DNA from: Bacteroidales bacterium
GTDB lineage: Bacteria > Bacteroidota > Bacteroidia > Bacteroidales > F082
Length of the DNA stretch: 64,000 nucleotides
Direction of reading: 5' to 3'
Assembly (NCBI GenBank): GCA_030683155.1
Contig: JAUXMV010000025.1
Coordinates: 20,099-84,098 of the forward strand
Part shown: positions 24,431 to 34,384 of the stretch, piece after piece
Layout: each line of letters begins with the position of its first letter
Position numbering within the stretch: the first letter of the stretch is position 1
The notes under the pieces: generated by a model
What the model was told of the DNA's origin: nothing
Database searches by the model: none
What the model saw: only the letters and a program-made list of their open reading frames with translations
Translations under genes and position numbers: made by a program

Positions 24431-25855
24431 ATGAAAAGACGTCAATTTATTACCAATTCAGCCCTTGGACTAGGTGCAATAGCAATAAATCCTATACCTG
24501 GTTTTGCCTTTGGCGCTCCGTATAACAGCAACAGACCCCCTTTGAATAAACGCTCGTTTTTAAGCAAAGCTGTTGAGGAGACAATCAATACAGTAATGCC
24601 TGCAATCAAAGACGCCGAGCTGGCATGGTTGTTCGACAATTGTTACCCAAACACCCTTGATACAACGGTTAAATTCAGCATCAGGGATGGAAAGCCGGAT
24701 ACTTTCATAATCACAGGCGATATCGATGCCATGTGGTTGCGGGATTCTACTGCCCAGGTTTGGCCTTATCTCCACCTTGTTAACAGTGATCCCGATCTGA
24801 AAAAACTCTTCATTGGCCTTATCAACCGACAATCAAACAGCATTCAATTCGACCCTTATGCCAACGCCTTCAACGATGGCCCAATCGGAAGCTACTGGGA
24901 AACGGATATGACTGACATGAAACCTGAATTGCATGAGCGAAAATGGGAAATTGATTCATTGTGTTATCCTGTACGCCTTGCTTTTCATTATTGGAAAGAA
25001 ACCGGCGACGAAACACCTTTTGATGAAAGCTGGCTTAAAACAGCCAAACTGATTGTTAAGACTTTCAAAGAACAACAGCGCAAAGAAGACAAAGGGCCTT
25101 ACAGTTTTATGCGTGTCACTGAGAAAGCCACAGATACTGTTACCGGAAATGGTTTTGGAAATCCAATCAAACCCAATGGCCTCATTTGCTCTGCTTTCAG
25201 GCCATCGGATGACGCTACGATATATCTTTTTTTGGTCCCATCAAACTATTTTGCTGTTGTTTCTCTGCGGCAAATGGCTGAAATGGCGTCAAAAATTTAC
25301 AATAATGCTGACTTTGCAGCAGTGTGCAATGAACTGGCAGATGAAGTAGATCAGGCTTTGAAAACACATGCTATTGTTGAACATCCTAAGTTTGGAAAAG
25401 TCATTCCCTTTGAAGTTGACGGTTTTGGCAATGCGCTTTTTATGGACGATGCCAACATTCCAAGCCTTCTATCTCTTCCTTATCTTGGCGCTTTTGATGT
25501 GAATGATCCGCTATATCAGAATACACGAAAACTTTTGCTGAGCGACTCCAACCCATGGTATTTTGAAGGAAAAGCAGCTTCTGGAATTGGTGGCCCGCAT
25601 GTGGGCGTTGATATGATCTGGCCAATGAGCATTATCATGCAGGCAAAAACTTCAACCGACGAAAATGAAATTATTCAATGTCTGCGCTGGCTTAAAAACA
25701 CACACGCCGGAACCGGCTTCATGCATGAAACTTTCCATAAAGATGATCCGACTAAGTTTACACGCTCATGGTTTGCCTGGGCTAACACTCTTTTCGGAGA
25801 ATTAATTGTAACTCTTCATCGTGACAGACCACATCTTTTGAATCAAATATTGTAA
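24431..25855 (+). CDS. GH125 exo-alpha-1,6-mannosidase
   Basis: A 474-aa enzyme expected to remove alpha-1,6-linked mannose from the non-reducing end. Leader MKRRQFITNSALGLGA has a twin-arginine motif, so Tat export is likely, as for its neighbour. The family signature appears as TGDIDAMWLRDSTAQVWPYL near residues 98-117 and continues with INRQSNSIQFDPYANAFN, DMKPELHERKWEIDSL, PSDDATIYLFLVPSNYFA and the C-terminal GTGFMHETFHKDDP and RSWFAWANTLFGEL. Length is normal for GH125. Only 4 bases separate it from the GH92 gene, and the two activities together would strip alpha-1,2- and alpha-1,6-mannose. Confidence 0.93.
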   Translation: MKRRQFITNSALGLGAIAINPIPGFAFGAPYNSNRPPLNKRSFLSKAVEETINTVMPAIKDAELAWLFDNCYPNTLDTTVKFSIRDGKPDTFIITGDIDAMWLRDSTAQVWPYLHLVNSDPDLKKLFIGLINRQSNSIQFDPYANAFNDGPIGSYWETDMTDMKPELHERKWEIDSLCYPVRLAFHYWKETGDETPFDESWLKTAKLIVKTFKEQQRKEDKGPYSFMRVTEKATDTVTGNGFGNPIKPNGLICSAFRPSDDATIYLFLVPSNYFAVVSLRQMAEMASKIYNNADFAAVCNELADEVDQALKTHAIVEHPKFGKVIPFEVDGFGNALFMDDANIPSLLSLPYLGAFDVNDPLYQNTRKLLLSDSNPWYFEGKAASGIGGPHVGVDMIWPMSIIMQAKTSTDENEIIQCLRWLKNTHAGTGFMHETFHKDDPTKFTRSWFAWANTLFGELIVTLHRDRPHLLNQIL

Positions 25856-25859
25856 AGAA

Positions 25860-28787
25860 ATGCATCATTTAAAACCTTTATTTTTTGTTATCCTCGTTTT
25901 GTTTGCAGCCTGCACAAAACAAGAAAAACCTTTTGATTATGTTGATCCATTCATTGGAACCGACTTTCACGGCCACACTTATCCCGGCGCAACAACCCCT
26001 TTTGGAGCTGTTCAATTAAGTCCGGATACAAGAATAAATAATTGGGACGCCTGTTCAGGCTACCATTACAGCGATTCAACAATGCTGGGCTTCTCTCATC
26101 TGCATTTGAGCGGAACAGGTGCCGCTGATCTGGGGGATATTTTGTTTCATCCAACCACTAAACCAGTCAATTTCGATGGTGAAAGATATATTTTTGATCC
26201 ACTGCCTTTTTCGCACGACGATGAAATTGCGAAACCCGGCTATTACAGCGTTAAATTCAAAGATCAGGGCATAAAAGCTGAACTTACCGCAACACCAAGA
26301 ACCGGCATTCACCACTATACTTTTCCGGCTTCAGAAACATCAAAAATTATCATTGACCTCCATCATAGTGTTGCTGATGAAACAGTGCATCATGCCGAAT
26401 TTAATGTTGTCAGCGAAACTGAAATTACAGGTGCAAGAATCTCAAGCGGATGGACTCCCAATCAGCATGTGTATTTTGTTGCAAGATTTTCAAAACCTTT
26501 TAGTGAGGTAAAATTTCTTGCCGATGGAAAAATCATTGAAAATTCTGCTTCAGCCTCCGGAACCAACGTTCATGGTGTCTTTAACTTTACGACCTCAGCA
26601 AACGAACAAATTGAAGTAAATGTCGGCATCTCTGTTGTAAGCATCGAAAATGCCAGATTGAACCTCGATGCAGAAGCGCCGGAATTTGATTTCGACGGCC
26701 TTAAAAAGAAGGCTTTCCAGTTGTGGAATAATGCCTTGGATGTGGCATATGTTGACGGCGCAACAACAGATCAGAAAAAGACTTTTTACACAGCTTTGTA
26801 TCATACATTGGTAGTCCCAAATCTGGTAAGTGATGTCAATGGAGAATATCGCGGGCATGACATGACCATTAAAAAAATGCCTGAAGGAAAGCACATGTAT
26901 TCAACGCTTTCTATTTGGGACACTTTCCGCACATGGCATCCGCTGATGACTTTGATTGATGATAAATTGGTTAATAACATTATTCATTCAATGCTTTCAA
27001 TGTATGATGACACCGGTGAATTGCCCATTTGGCCGCTCGTTTCAGGCGAAACGGGTACTATGATCGGGTATCATTCTGTTTCAGTGATTGCGGATGCATT
27101 CAGAAAAGGCATTACTGATTTTGATGTCGAACATGCTTTTGAAGCTATGAAAGTTTCTTCAAACAGCCATCGGAAAGGTGGTAAATATTACGTTGAAAAT
27201 GGCTTTATCCCTGCCGAAAAACACAAAGAGTCAGTTTCATGCCTGCTTGAATATGCGTATGACGATTGGTGCATCGCTATGATGGCAAAGGAGCTTGGAA
27301 GGGAAGAAGATTATGAAACCTATAGCAATAGAGCCTATTCCTGGATCAATGTTTTCGATGGAAACACCCGCTTTTTCCGCGGAAAAAGAAGCGATGGCAA
27401 CTGGGTTGATCCATTTAATCCATTCCTTGTAAGCAGGGATTATACAGAAGCCAATGCATGGCAATATCGCTTTTTTGTGCCACATGATGTGAGTGGTTTG
27501 GTGCAGATGTTTGGCGGAAAAGAGCAGTTTCTGGAAGATTTTGAAGGCCTTTTTGATGAATCTACAGAAGTAATAAGCGAAATTCCTGATGTGACCGGGT
27601 TGATTGGTCAGTATGCGCATGGCAATGAGCCAAGTCACCACATGGCTTATATTTACAGCTTTTTGGGTCAGCCCTGGAAAACCCAGCAATTGGTGCGCCG
27701 CGTGCTTGATGAGATGTATTCAGCCCAGCCTGATGGTATTTCAGGCAACGAAGATTGTGGTCAAATGTCGGCCTGGTACATTATGAGCAGCATGGGTTTC
27801 TATCCTGTTGCACCCGGTTCTAACGAATATGTTTTTACCACACCACTATTTGAAAAAAGCACCTTGAAGCTTTATAATGGTAAAACATTGAAAGTCAACG
27901 CTAATAATCCAGCAAAAAACCTTTACATTAAAAAAGTGACTTTCAATGGCAAGGAAATTACTGCCAATTTCATCACCCATCAGGAATTGATGCAAGGCGG
28001 AACCCTAACTTTTGAACTGACCGACAAACCTGATATGCAGCGTGGAACAAAGTCTGAGGATGCCCCTTATTCGATGACAACTAAAAATCTTGTTTCGGTT
28101 CCATTCATCAAACAGGACGTGAACCTTTTCGAAGGATCGTTACTGGTTGAGTTTGGTACAGCAACTAAATCTGCTGAAATTTACTACAGCCTCGATGGAA
28201 GCGAACCCACAAAAGATTCTCAGTTGTATGTTGATCCAATTGAAGTGAACGACAATAAAACCCTAAAAGCCAGAGCCTTTAAAGATGGTTTTGAGCCCAG
28301 CCGGATATTTTCAGTCGATGCTGTGAAAGCAGTATATCGAAATGCAGACCGATCTTCAGCAAGCAAACAGGGAACAGCCTACAAATATTATCACAACAAA
28401 TTTGCATCGGTTTACGAAATGGCTGCAACACCTGTCATTGCAAGTGGAGTGCTTGAAGAACCAACGATTGACATTGCAACAAGAGAAGATGATTTTGGGT
28501 TTGAGTTTTCAGGCTTACTATACATTGAAGCGGATGGAATTTATGACTTTTATACCGAATCTGATGATGGCAGCATGCTCCATATTGGCAAAAATGTTGT
28601 CGTGAGCAACGATGGTTCACATGGCGCTATAAGATCTACCGGTAGAATTGCCCTCAAAAAAGGCTATCATGAATATACCTTGCTTTATTTCGAGGATTAT
28701 GCAGGGCAAAAACTTGATTGGGGTTGGAAAAAGTTTAATGAAGCTGATTTCAGAAAAATTGACAAATCAATGCTTTTTTTGAAATAA
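25860..28787 (+). CDS. GH92 alpha-mannosidase lipoprotein with chitobiase-C-like and PA14 domains
   Basis: A 975-aa lipoprotein (lipobox FAAC near residue 19). GH92 enzymes are calcium-dependent exo-alpha-mannosidases. Family sequence is clear: VDPFIGTDFHGHTYPGATTPFG at the start (quoted in part as FIGTD and HTYPGATTPFG), WDTFRTWHPL, HGNEPSHH near residue 588 with the presumed acid Glu, and GNEDCGQMSAW near 630. After the catalytic core is a chitobiase/hexosaminidase C-terminal-like domain (YYSLDGSEPT, about residue 770) and a PA14 domain (about 839-975, with ESDDGSML). The extra domains also occur in the PHP and phosphoesterase proteins of this operon. Alpha-1,2 specificity is likely from the EDCGQMSAW type but unproven. 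Confidence 0.94.
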   Translation: MHHLKPLFFVILVLFAACTKQEKPFDYVDPFIGTDFHGHTYPGATTPFGAVQLSPDTRINNWDACSGYHYSDSTMLGFSHLHLSGTGAADLGDILFHPTTKPVNFDGERYIFDPLPFSHDDEIAKPGYYSVKFKDQGIKAELTATPRTGIHHYTFPASETSKIIIDLHHSVADETVHHAEFNVVSETEITGARISSGWTPNQHVYFVARFSKPFSEVKFLADGKIIENSASASGTNVHGVFNFTTSANEQIEVNVGISVVSIENARLNLDAEAPEFDFDGLKKKAFQLWNNALDVAYVDGATTDQKKTFYTALYHTLVVPNLVSDVNGEYRGHDMTIKKMPEGKHMYSTLSIWDTFRTWHPLMTLIDDKLVNNIIHSMLSMYDDTGELPIWPLVSGETGTMIGYHSVSVIADAFRKGITDFDVEHAFEAMKVSSNSHRKGGKYYVENGFIPAEKHKESVSCLLEYAYDDWCIAMMAKELGREEDYETYSNRAYSWINVFDGNTRFFRGKRSDGNWVDPFNPFLVSRDYTEANAWQYRFFVPHDVSGLVQMFGGKEQFLEDFEGLFDESTEVISEIPDVTGLIGQYAHGNEPSHHMAYIYSFLGQPWKTQQLVRRVLDEMYSAQPDGISGNEDCGQMSAWYIMSSMGFYPVAPGSNEYVFTTPLFEKSTLKLYNGKTLKVNANNPAKNLYIKKVTFNGKEITANFITHQELMQGGTLTFELTDKPDMQRGTKSEDAPYSMTTKNLVSVPFIKQDVNLFEGSLLVEFGTATKSAEIYYSLDGSEPTKDSQLYVDPIEVNDNKTLKARAFKDGFEPSRIFSVDAVKAVYRNADRSSASKQGTAYKYYHNKFASVYEMAATPVIASGVLEEPTIDIATREDDFGFEFSGLLYIEADGIYDFYTESDDGSMLHIGKNVVVSNDGSHGAIRSTGRIALKKGYHEYTLLYFEDYAGQKLDWGWKKFNEADFRKIDKSMLFLK

Positions 28788-28794
28788 TCAGGTC

Positions 28795-29652
28795 ATGAAA
28801 AATTTGCATAAGTATATCATTATAAGTCTTTTTGCTTTCATTGTGTCTGCTTCTTTTGCACAAAATGAAGCACATTTGAATGTGATGACTTTCAACATTC
28901 GATATGACAATCCTGAAGATGGCGAACACAACTGGAAGCACAGAAAAGAGGCTGCAGCTGAATTGATTTTATCTGTCGATGCCGATTTGATAGGTACTCA
29001 GGAAGTTTTAAAAAATCAATTGGGTGATCTCTTGGCGCTTTTGCCCGATTACCTCCACATTGGTGTTGGCCGTGAGGATGGCATCGACGAAGGCGAATTC
29101 AGTGCTATACTGTTTAAGAAAACGCGTTTTGAAATCATTGAATCAGGCACTTTCTGGTTGAGCGAAACACCTGATGTGATTGGTTCTGTTGGCTGGGATG
29201 CTTCTATGGAAAGAATTGCAAGTTGGGCGATTCTTCTGGATAAGCAAACCAACAAACAGCTTAAATTTGTTAACACACACTACGACCACAGAGGAAAAAA
29301 AGCCCGTGCAGAAAGCTCGAAACTGTTGTTGGATAAAATTGCAGAAAAATCAAATAATCTGCCCGTAATCTTAACCGGAGATTTTAACTCAACACCCGAA
29401 TCTGAACCTGTTCAAATTATTCATGAAAGCAAAATACTTTTTGATGCAGCTATTTTGAGCTCCAAAAAAACCGGGCCGGAATGGACTTTTCATGGCTTTG
29501 GAAAAACACCAGAGAAAAGACGGAGACGCATTGATTATGTCTTTTTTAATGCATCCTTTGAGGTAGCAAAATACAATAATATTTTTGAAAAAGTGGGATA
29601 CACATTTCACTCAGACCACAACCCGATTCATGTGCAATTAACTTATAAATAA
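28795..29652 (+). CDS. Exported endonuclease/exonuclease/phosphatase (EEP) family phosphodiesterase
   Basis: A 285-aa protein with a signal peptide (cleavage after SFAQ). Metal-dependent phosphodiesterase/phosphatase fold: FNIRYDN, GTQE (metal Glu), THYDHRG, TGDFNSTPES, RRRIDYVF and the catalytic SDHNPI at the C-terminus. Exported Bacteroidota members have been linked to sphingomyelinase- or inositol-phosphatase-like roles rather than DNA repair. In this operon a phosphodiester or inositol-phosphate substrate fits, but the bond is not determined. It lies 7 bases after GH92 and 9 before the alkaline phosphatase. Confidence 0.88.
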   Translation: MKNLHKYIIISLFAFIVSASFAQNEAHLNVMTFNIRYDNPEDGEHNWKHRKEAAAELILSVDADLIGTQEVLKNQLGDLLALLPDYLHIGVGREDGIDEGEFSAILFKKTRFEIIESGTFWLSETPDVIGSVGWDASMERIASWAILLDKQTNKQLKFVNTHYDHRGKKARAESSKLLLDKIAEKSNNLPVILTGDFNSTPESEPVQIIHESKILFDAAILSSKKTGPEWTFHGFGKTPEKRRRRIDYVFFNASFEVAKYNNIFEKVGYTFHSDHNPIHVQLTYK

Positions 29653-29661
29653 CAGATTACA

Positions 29662-30813
29662 ATGAGAAAAGTTCCAATCTACACAGCTCTGATACTGGCA
29701 TTTATTCTGGCTGCAACAAATATTTTTGCCCAGTATGATCAGGAAAAGGATGAAAAACTCAGCTTCATCAACGAGGCACCCTATAAGACAGTTACTGTAA
29801 AATCTATTGAAGGTGAAAAAGTTAAAAATGTCATCCTTATGATCGGTGATGGTATGGGCCTCACGCAGATTTCGACTGCCTGGGTTGCCAACAGAGGAGA
29901 TTTGAACATGACAAAAATGCCTTTTACCGGTTTGGTAAGAACCTATGCAGCAAACAAACTCATTACGGATTCCGGAGCCGCCGGAACGGCAATGGCAACA
30001 GGTCAGAAAACATCTTACCACAGTGTTGGTGTCGATGTAAACGGAAATCCATTGCCTTCACTCACTGATCTGGCAAAAGCAAAAGGCCTTTCAACAGCGG
30101 TTGTAGTCACCTGCGGACTTACTGATGCAACTCCGGCAGCATTTTGTGCCAACAATGCCGATCGTGATATGGAAGAAGAATTGGCTGCCGATTTTCTGGA
30201 TTGCAATGTTGACTTTATTCTTGGTGGCGGCCGTGATAAATTCATTAAAAGAACTGATGGCCGCGATCTGATGAAAGAAATGGAGCAAAAAGGCTATCAG
30301 GTTACACGCACATGGGAAGAAACAAGCAAAATTAATTCAGGAAAAGTTTTTGCCGTTTTGGAAGACGGTCAGCTCCCAATGGCTGAAAAACGTGATGGAA
30401 TTTGGCAGCATGCTTCAATGAAAGCCATAGAAATGCTTAGCAAAAACGACGAAGGATTTTTTGCCATGCTCGAAGGTTCACGCATTGATGATTGCGGCCA
30501 CTGGCACGACATTCCAAAACTGATGGGCGAAATTTTTGACTTCGATCAAACAATAGGAAAAGTGTTGCAATGGGCTGAAAAAGATGGAGAAACCCTGGTA
30601 ATTGTTCTTGCTGACCACGAAACTGGCGGTTTGACTTTACTGGATGGTTCCATCGAAAACGGAACAGTTAAAGGACATTTTTCAACTGGCGGCCACTCCG
30701 ATATTATGGTTCCAGTTTTTGCATATGGGCCACAGGCAGAGAAGTTTGTTGGTGTTTATGAGAATACAGACATTTTCAAAAAAATCAGTGAAATCTTAAA
30801 CTTACTCCCATGA
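29662..30813 (+). CDS. Alkaline phosphatase family protein
   Basis: A 383-aa exported phosphomonoesterase (signal peptide ending IFAQ). MIGDGMGLTQ near residue 60 supplies a metal Asp, TDSGAAGTAMATG near residue 104 the nucleophilic Ser, and ADHETGG near residue 320 further metal ligands; HSTGGHS-type FSTGGHSD closes the site. This is a short PhoA-superfamily enzyme of periplasmic type. It would free phosphate from sugar or inositol phosphates made by the phosphodiesterases next to it. Its last 4 bases overlap the start of the PHP gene (ATGA), so translation is coupled. Confidence 0.93.
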   Translation: MRKVPIYTALILAFILAATNIFAQYDQEKDEKLSFINEAPYKTVTVKSIEGEKVKNVILMIGDGMGLTQISTAWVANRGDLNMTKMPFTGLVRTYAANKLITDSGAAGTAMATGQKTSYHSVGVDVNGNPLPSLTDLAKAKGLSTAVVVTCGLTDATPAAFCANNADRDMEEELAADFLDCNVDFILGGGRDKFIKRTDGRDLMKEMEQKGYQVTRTWEETSKINSGKVFAVLEDGQLPMAEKRDGIWQHASMKAIEMLSKNDEGFFAMLEGSRIDDCGHWHDIPKLMGEIFDFDQTIGKVLQWAEKDGETLVIVLADHETGGLTLLDGSIENGTVKGHFSTGGHSDIMVPVFAYGPQAEKFVGVYENTDIFKKISEILNLLP

Positions 30814-32615
30814 AAAAATTTGTCGCATCAGCATTGTTTTTATTGCTTGGTTTACAAGTCAGCCATGCGCAAAATGTTGACATTCATTTCCGCGAATTGA
30901 GTGGATTTACAAAAACAGAAGCCCGTCGCACAATAAAAATTCCGGATATAATGGGTTACAAAACCCTGAAGGGGGATTTTCATATGCACACGATCTTTTC
31001 CGATGGAATTGTACTTCCCTCGGAGCGTGTGCGTGAAGCATGGACGGAAGGCCTCGATGTAATAGCGATAACAGATCACACGACTCCACAGCCAAATTAT
31101 GTCATTGCTGATTATAACACTGCCTACAAAATGGCTGTAAATACTGCCGAACGCTATGGAATAACGCTGATTCCTGCAACAGAATACACTAAAAGTGAAC
31201 CTGTTGGCCACCTCAATTTTCTTTTTATTGAAGATGCAAATCCCTATGCCGGAGACGCACTCACAACCTATGAGGCCATTGAAGATGCAGCTTCAAAAGG
31301 CGCTTTCATCATTTACAACCATCCCGGTTGGCCTGATAAAAACAGTGATCTTGACAAGTTCCATATTGACTTTATCAATCAGGGAAAAATACATGGAATA
31401 GAGGTTGTAAATGGAAATGAATTTTATCCTGTTGTGCTCGATTACAGAAAGCAGTACGATATTGCCGTTTTCAGCAATACCGATATTCACAGACCAATTC
31501 ATGCCAATTATGAATTGGGAGATAAATTCAGGAACATCACCCTTGTTTTTGCGAAAGACAACAGTGCAGAGGCAGTGAAAGAAGCAATGTTTGCCAAAAG
31601 AACGCTCGCCTTTGCCGATAATATGTTGATGGGAAATGCTGATTTTATCAGTGAAATTCTTAAAAAATCACTCGTTGTTTCGCAGCTTAAAATGGATGAT
31701 TTTGGATTTAGTTGTCTTGTTAACAATGTTTCTGATATCTCCTATCACCTTGAAGGCCCAAACCACAAATACATAAGTTTTCCTGCCAACCGCACAGTCA
31801 TATTAAGAGAAAGTACAGCCAACATTAATCAGGTCTTTAAAATAAACAACACCTGGATTTCATCACAACAACATCTGGAAATACCGCTCACTTTTATTAT
31901 CACTGCTGAGGATGAAGTTATGATGCCTTTCACAAGACAGAATCTTGTGAATATTGACCCCACAGCCAAAATAGAAGTCTTTAGCACAACTGCCGGAGCG
32001 GAGGTTTTTTACACCCTTGATGGAAGTGAACCAACAACAAATTCAGTTAAATATAAACAACCATTTGCAATTTCCAAATCAGCTCAGCTCAAAATCAAGG
32101 CCTTTAAACAAGGCTTGAAGCCGAGCCGAACCTACAAAAGTCATGTTTTACTGAATTCGATGCACATGGCTGAGAAACCAGGAAGTTTATCAAACGGACT
32201 TAAGTACAGCTATTATGAAGGAGAATTTTCTTCAGCAACTGAAATGGAACAAAAAGGCAAGTTTGTAAAAGAGGGAATTGTTGATTTTCCTGATATTTCT
32301 CCAACAGAAAAGGAAGATTATTTTGGTTTTGTTTTCACCGGATACCTTTTTGTTCCGCAAAATGGCAAATATACTTTCTCACTTGAAAGTGATGATGGAA
32401 GCATCCTTTACATCGCTGGCGTACAACTTATTAATAACGACGGATCGCGCAGCTTGAAAAAGGACTCAGGCACAATCAATCTGCAAAAAGGCTATCATCC
32501 GATAGAAATACGCTATTTTGATGATTACGATGAACACGAACTGAGACTGTTTTGGACTGCACCAAATGGCAAGGAAGCATTGGTGGATCCAAAGAATTAT
32601 TTTCATAAAAAATAA
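30810..32615 (+). CDS. Exported PHP-domain phosphoesterase with chitobiase-C-like and PA14 domains
   Basis: A 601-aa protein with signal peptide (SHAQ). The PHP metallo-phosphoesterase domain (about residues 45-280) has FHMHTIFSDG, ITDHTTPQP, YNHPGWPDK and SNTDIHRP, giving the His/Asp metal ligands. A linker follows, then a chitobiase-C-like domain (FYTLDGSEPT, about residue 400) and a PA14 domain (about 463-601, with ESDDGSIL). PHP proteins are usually cytoplasmic phosphatases; an exported form with carbohydrate-binding-type modules is unusual and points to a phosphorylated glycan as substrate. It overlaps the alkaline phosphatase gene by 4 bases. Confidence 0.87.
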   Translation: MKKFVASALFLLLGLQVSHAQNVDIHFRELSGFTKTEARRTIKIPDIMGYKTLKGDFHMHTIFSDGIVLPSERVREAWTEGLDVIAITDHTTPQPNYVIADYNTAYKMAVNTAERYGITLIPATEYTKSEPVGHLNFLFIEDANPYAGDALTTYEAIEDAASKGAFIIYNHPGWPDKNSDLDKFHIDFINQGKIHGIEVVNGNEFYPVVLDYRKQYDIAVFSNTDIHRPIHANYELGDKFRNITLVFAKDNSAEAVKEAMFAKRTLAFADNMLMGNADFISEILKKSLVVSQLKMDDFGFSCLVNNVSDISYHLEGPNHKYISFPANRTVILRESTANINQVFKINNTWISSQQHLEIPLTFIITAEDEVMMPFTRQNLVNIDPTAKIEVFSTTAGAEVFYTLDGSEPTTNSVKYKQPFAISKSAQLKIKAFKQGLKPSRTYKSHVLLNSMHMAEKPGSLSNGLKYSYYEGEFSSATEMEQKGKFVKEGIVDFPDISPTEKEDYFGFVFTGYLFVPQNGKYTFSLESDDGSILYIAGVQLINNDGSRSLKKDSGTINLQKGYHPIEIRYFDDYDEHELRLFWTAPNGKEALVDPKNYFHKK

Positions 32616-32632
32616 TTATCCAAAAACCGCAG

Positions 32633-34366
32633 ATGCACAGAATCACATTTTTCTTTTTTCTGTTTGCGTTTTTTTCACTCAAGGCACAGTTCAGCCATGA
32701 TTTGAAAGATGACAAAAAACCGTTTACTGCTGAGCCCAATTTTGCAGGCGAGAAATTTCGTTTTGTTGTCATAGGCGATTTGACAGGAGGGGAGGAGTCC
32801 GGCGTTTTTGACGCAGCTATGGATCGGCTCAATGAGCTGGCTCCTGATTTTGTTATTTCCGTTGGCGACCTCATCGAAGGCTATACCTATGACAAAAATG
32901 AGATTCTAAAGCAATGGGACGCCTTCAATAATTCTGTCGCAAAACTGGAAATGCCCTTTTTTTATGCAGCCGGAAATCATGATCTGACCAATGAAATGAT
33001 GAAGGCCGTTTGGAAAGAAAAATATGGCAAAGCGTTTTATAGTTTCAAAGCCGGAAAGACCTTGTTTTTAATATTAAACGTGTATGATCTTGAAAACAAA
33101 GGCTTTTCAAAAGATCAGATTGCATACTTTGAAGCGATCCTGAATAATCATTCTGTAAACGATCCGGTTTTTGTTGTTCTTCACGACCCTTTTTGGAATC
33201 TCGGACGGCTTGAAGGATACAACGAGATCAAAACGATGCTCGCTAAGCGAAACGCAATTTGGTTTTGTGGTCACGAACACCGTTATCTCTATCGGGAAAT
33301 TGACGGCCAGCCACATTATATGCTCGCTGGTTTTGCCTCCGGAAGCTACCTTGAAAGCGATCCATCGCTGGGAGTGTTTCACAACTTTTTGCATGTAAAT
33401 GTTGATGGAAGCAAGATCCGTATTGCCAATCTGGAGCTCGAAGGATTGTTGCCACCAGATATCGTTAATGATGCCAATGAAAAACAGGTGAATTTTTTAC
33501 GCAGAGGTTCATGGGCTAAGATAACGCCTTCTGTTATCAAAAGCGATGATGAAAAAGTAATCAATAGTATCATGACTTTGAAAAACAGTTCGGATTTTCC
33601 GTTTGAAATCTCAGGTCGTTTTGAAGCATTGGAAAGCGTAAGTTTTGAGCCTGAATCTTTACAAGAATTCATTCAGCCAAATGCTGAAATACAAATTCCA
33701 GTCAGATTGACTGCTGATTATCCTTTTCAAAAAGACAATCTTCCTGAAGTAAAATTGAATTTTACAGGAAAAATCTTTCAGAACGAAAAGCTTTTACAAA
33801 CCAAATCACAAACAAAATGGATCATCGACAGTTGGTTTTATAGTCATCCAAAAACCGATGAAGTTGTTTTTAGCGGATTGCTCAAACCGGCAGAAGTGGA
33901 AGAAGACTGGGATTGGACCGGCAATGATGATGCTGCTTTTCAGCTCGCTGTCATGCACGATCAAAAGCATCTATATCTGCACATCAAAATCCATGACGAT
34001 AAATTTGTTTCTGATAGCAGAAACCTAAATGATCTGCTTTCTGTTTTTTTTCAACCAGATACCGCCTTCAACGCAATGAACCCTTATCGGTTTGATTTTT
34101 CATCAGGCAAAGAAATTACTGATCAAAAATCCGGTAAGTCTGCTATGAAAGCTATGTTTACTCACATACAAACAGAAGATAATTCGCAGTATGTAACCTT
34201 GAAAATACCTGGTAAGACATTGATTAAAAATGCCTTCAGGATAAATCTTTCATATCTGGATGTGGATAATCCAAGCAATATGGATCATTCAGTGCTTTGG
34301 TGGAAACCAGCTTGGGGAAGCAGGAACGACTATCCTCAATCAGGCATTTTTATAATCAAAAACTAA
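32633..34366 (+). CDS. Exported calcineurin-like metallophosphoesterase with CBM9-like C-terminal domain
   Basis: A 577-aa protein with signal peptide (SLKAQ). Catalytic domain at about residues 40-280: VIGDLTGG, VGDLIEG, AAGNHD, LHDPFW and CGHEHRY, the five metallophosphatase blocks. The middle is an unassigned strand-rich part, and from about residue 405 there is a CBM9/DOMON-like sandwich (DEVVFSGLLK, HLYLHIKIHDDKF, NPYRFDFSSGKE). It may remove phosphoethanolamine or phosphate from a glycan; this is inferred from the operon only. The next phosphoesterase gene begins 18 bases later. Confidence 0.87.
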   Translation: MHRITFFFFLFAFFSLKAQFSHDLKDDKKPFTAEPNFAGEKFRFVVIGDLTGGEESGVFDAAMDRLNELAPDFVISVGDLIEGYTYDKNEILKQWDAFNNSVAKLEMPFFYAAGNHDLTNEMMKAVWKEKYGKAFYSFKAGKTLFLILNVYDLENKGFSKDQIAYFEAILNNHSVNDPVFVVLHDPFWNLGRLEGYNEIKTMLAKRNAIWFCGHEHRYLYREIDGQPHYMLAGFASGSYLESDPSLGVFHNFLHVNVDGSKIRIANLELEGLLPPDIVNDANEKQVNFLRRGSWAKITPSVIKSDDEKVINSIMTLKNSSDFPFEISGRFEALESVSFEPESLQEFIQPNAEIQIPVRLTADYPFQKDNLPEVKLNFTGKIFQNEKLLQTKSQTKWIIDSWFYSHPKTDEVVFSGLLKPAEVEEDWDWTGNDDAAFQLAVMHDQKHLYLHIKIHDDKFVSDSRNLNDLLSVFFQPDTAFNAMNPYRFDFSSGKEITDQKSGKSAMKAMFTHIQTEDNSQYVTLKIPGKTLIKNAFRINLSYLDVDNPSNMDHSVLWWKPAWGSRNDYPQSGIFIIKN

Positions 34367-34384
34367 CTTAATAAAACATTTGTC

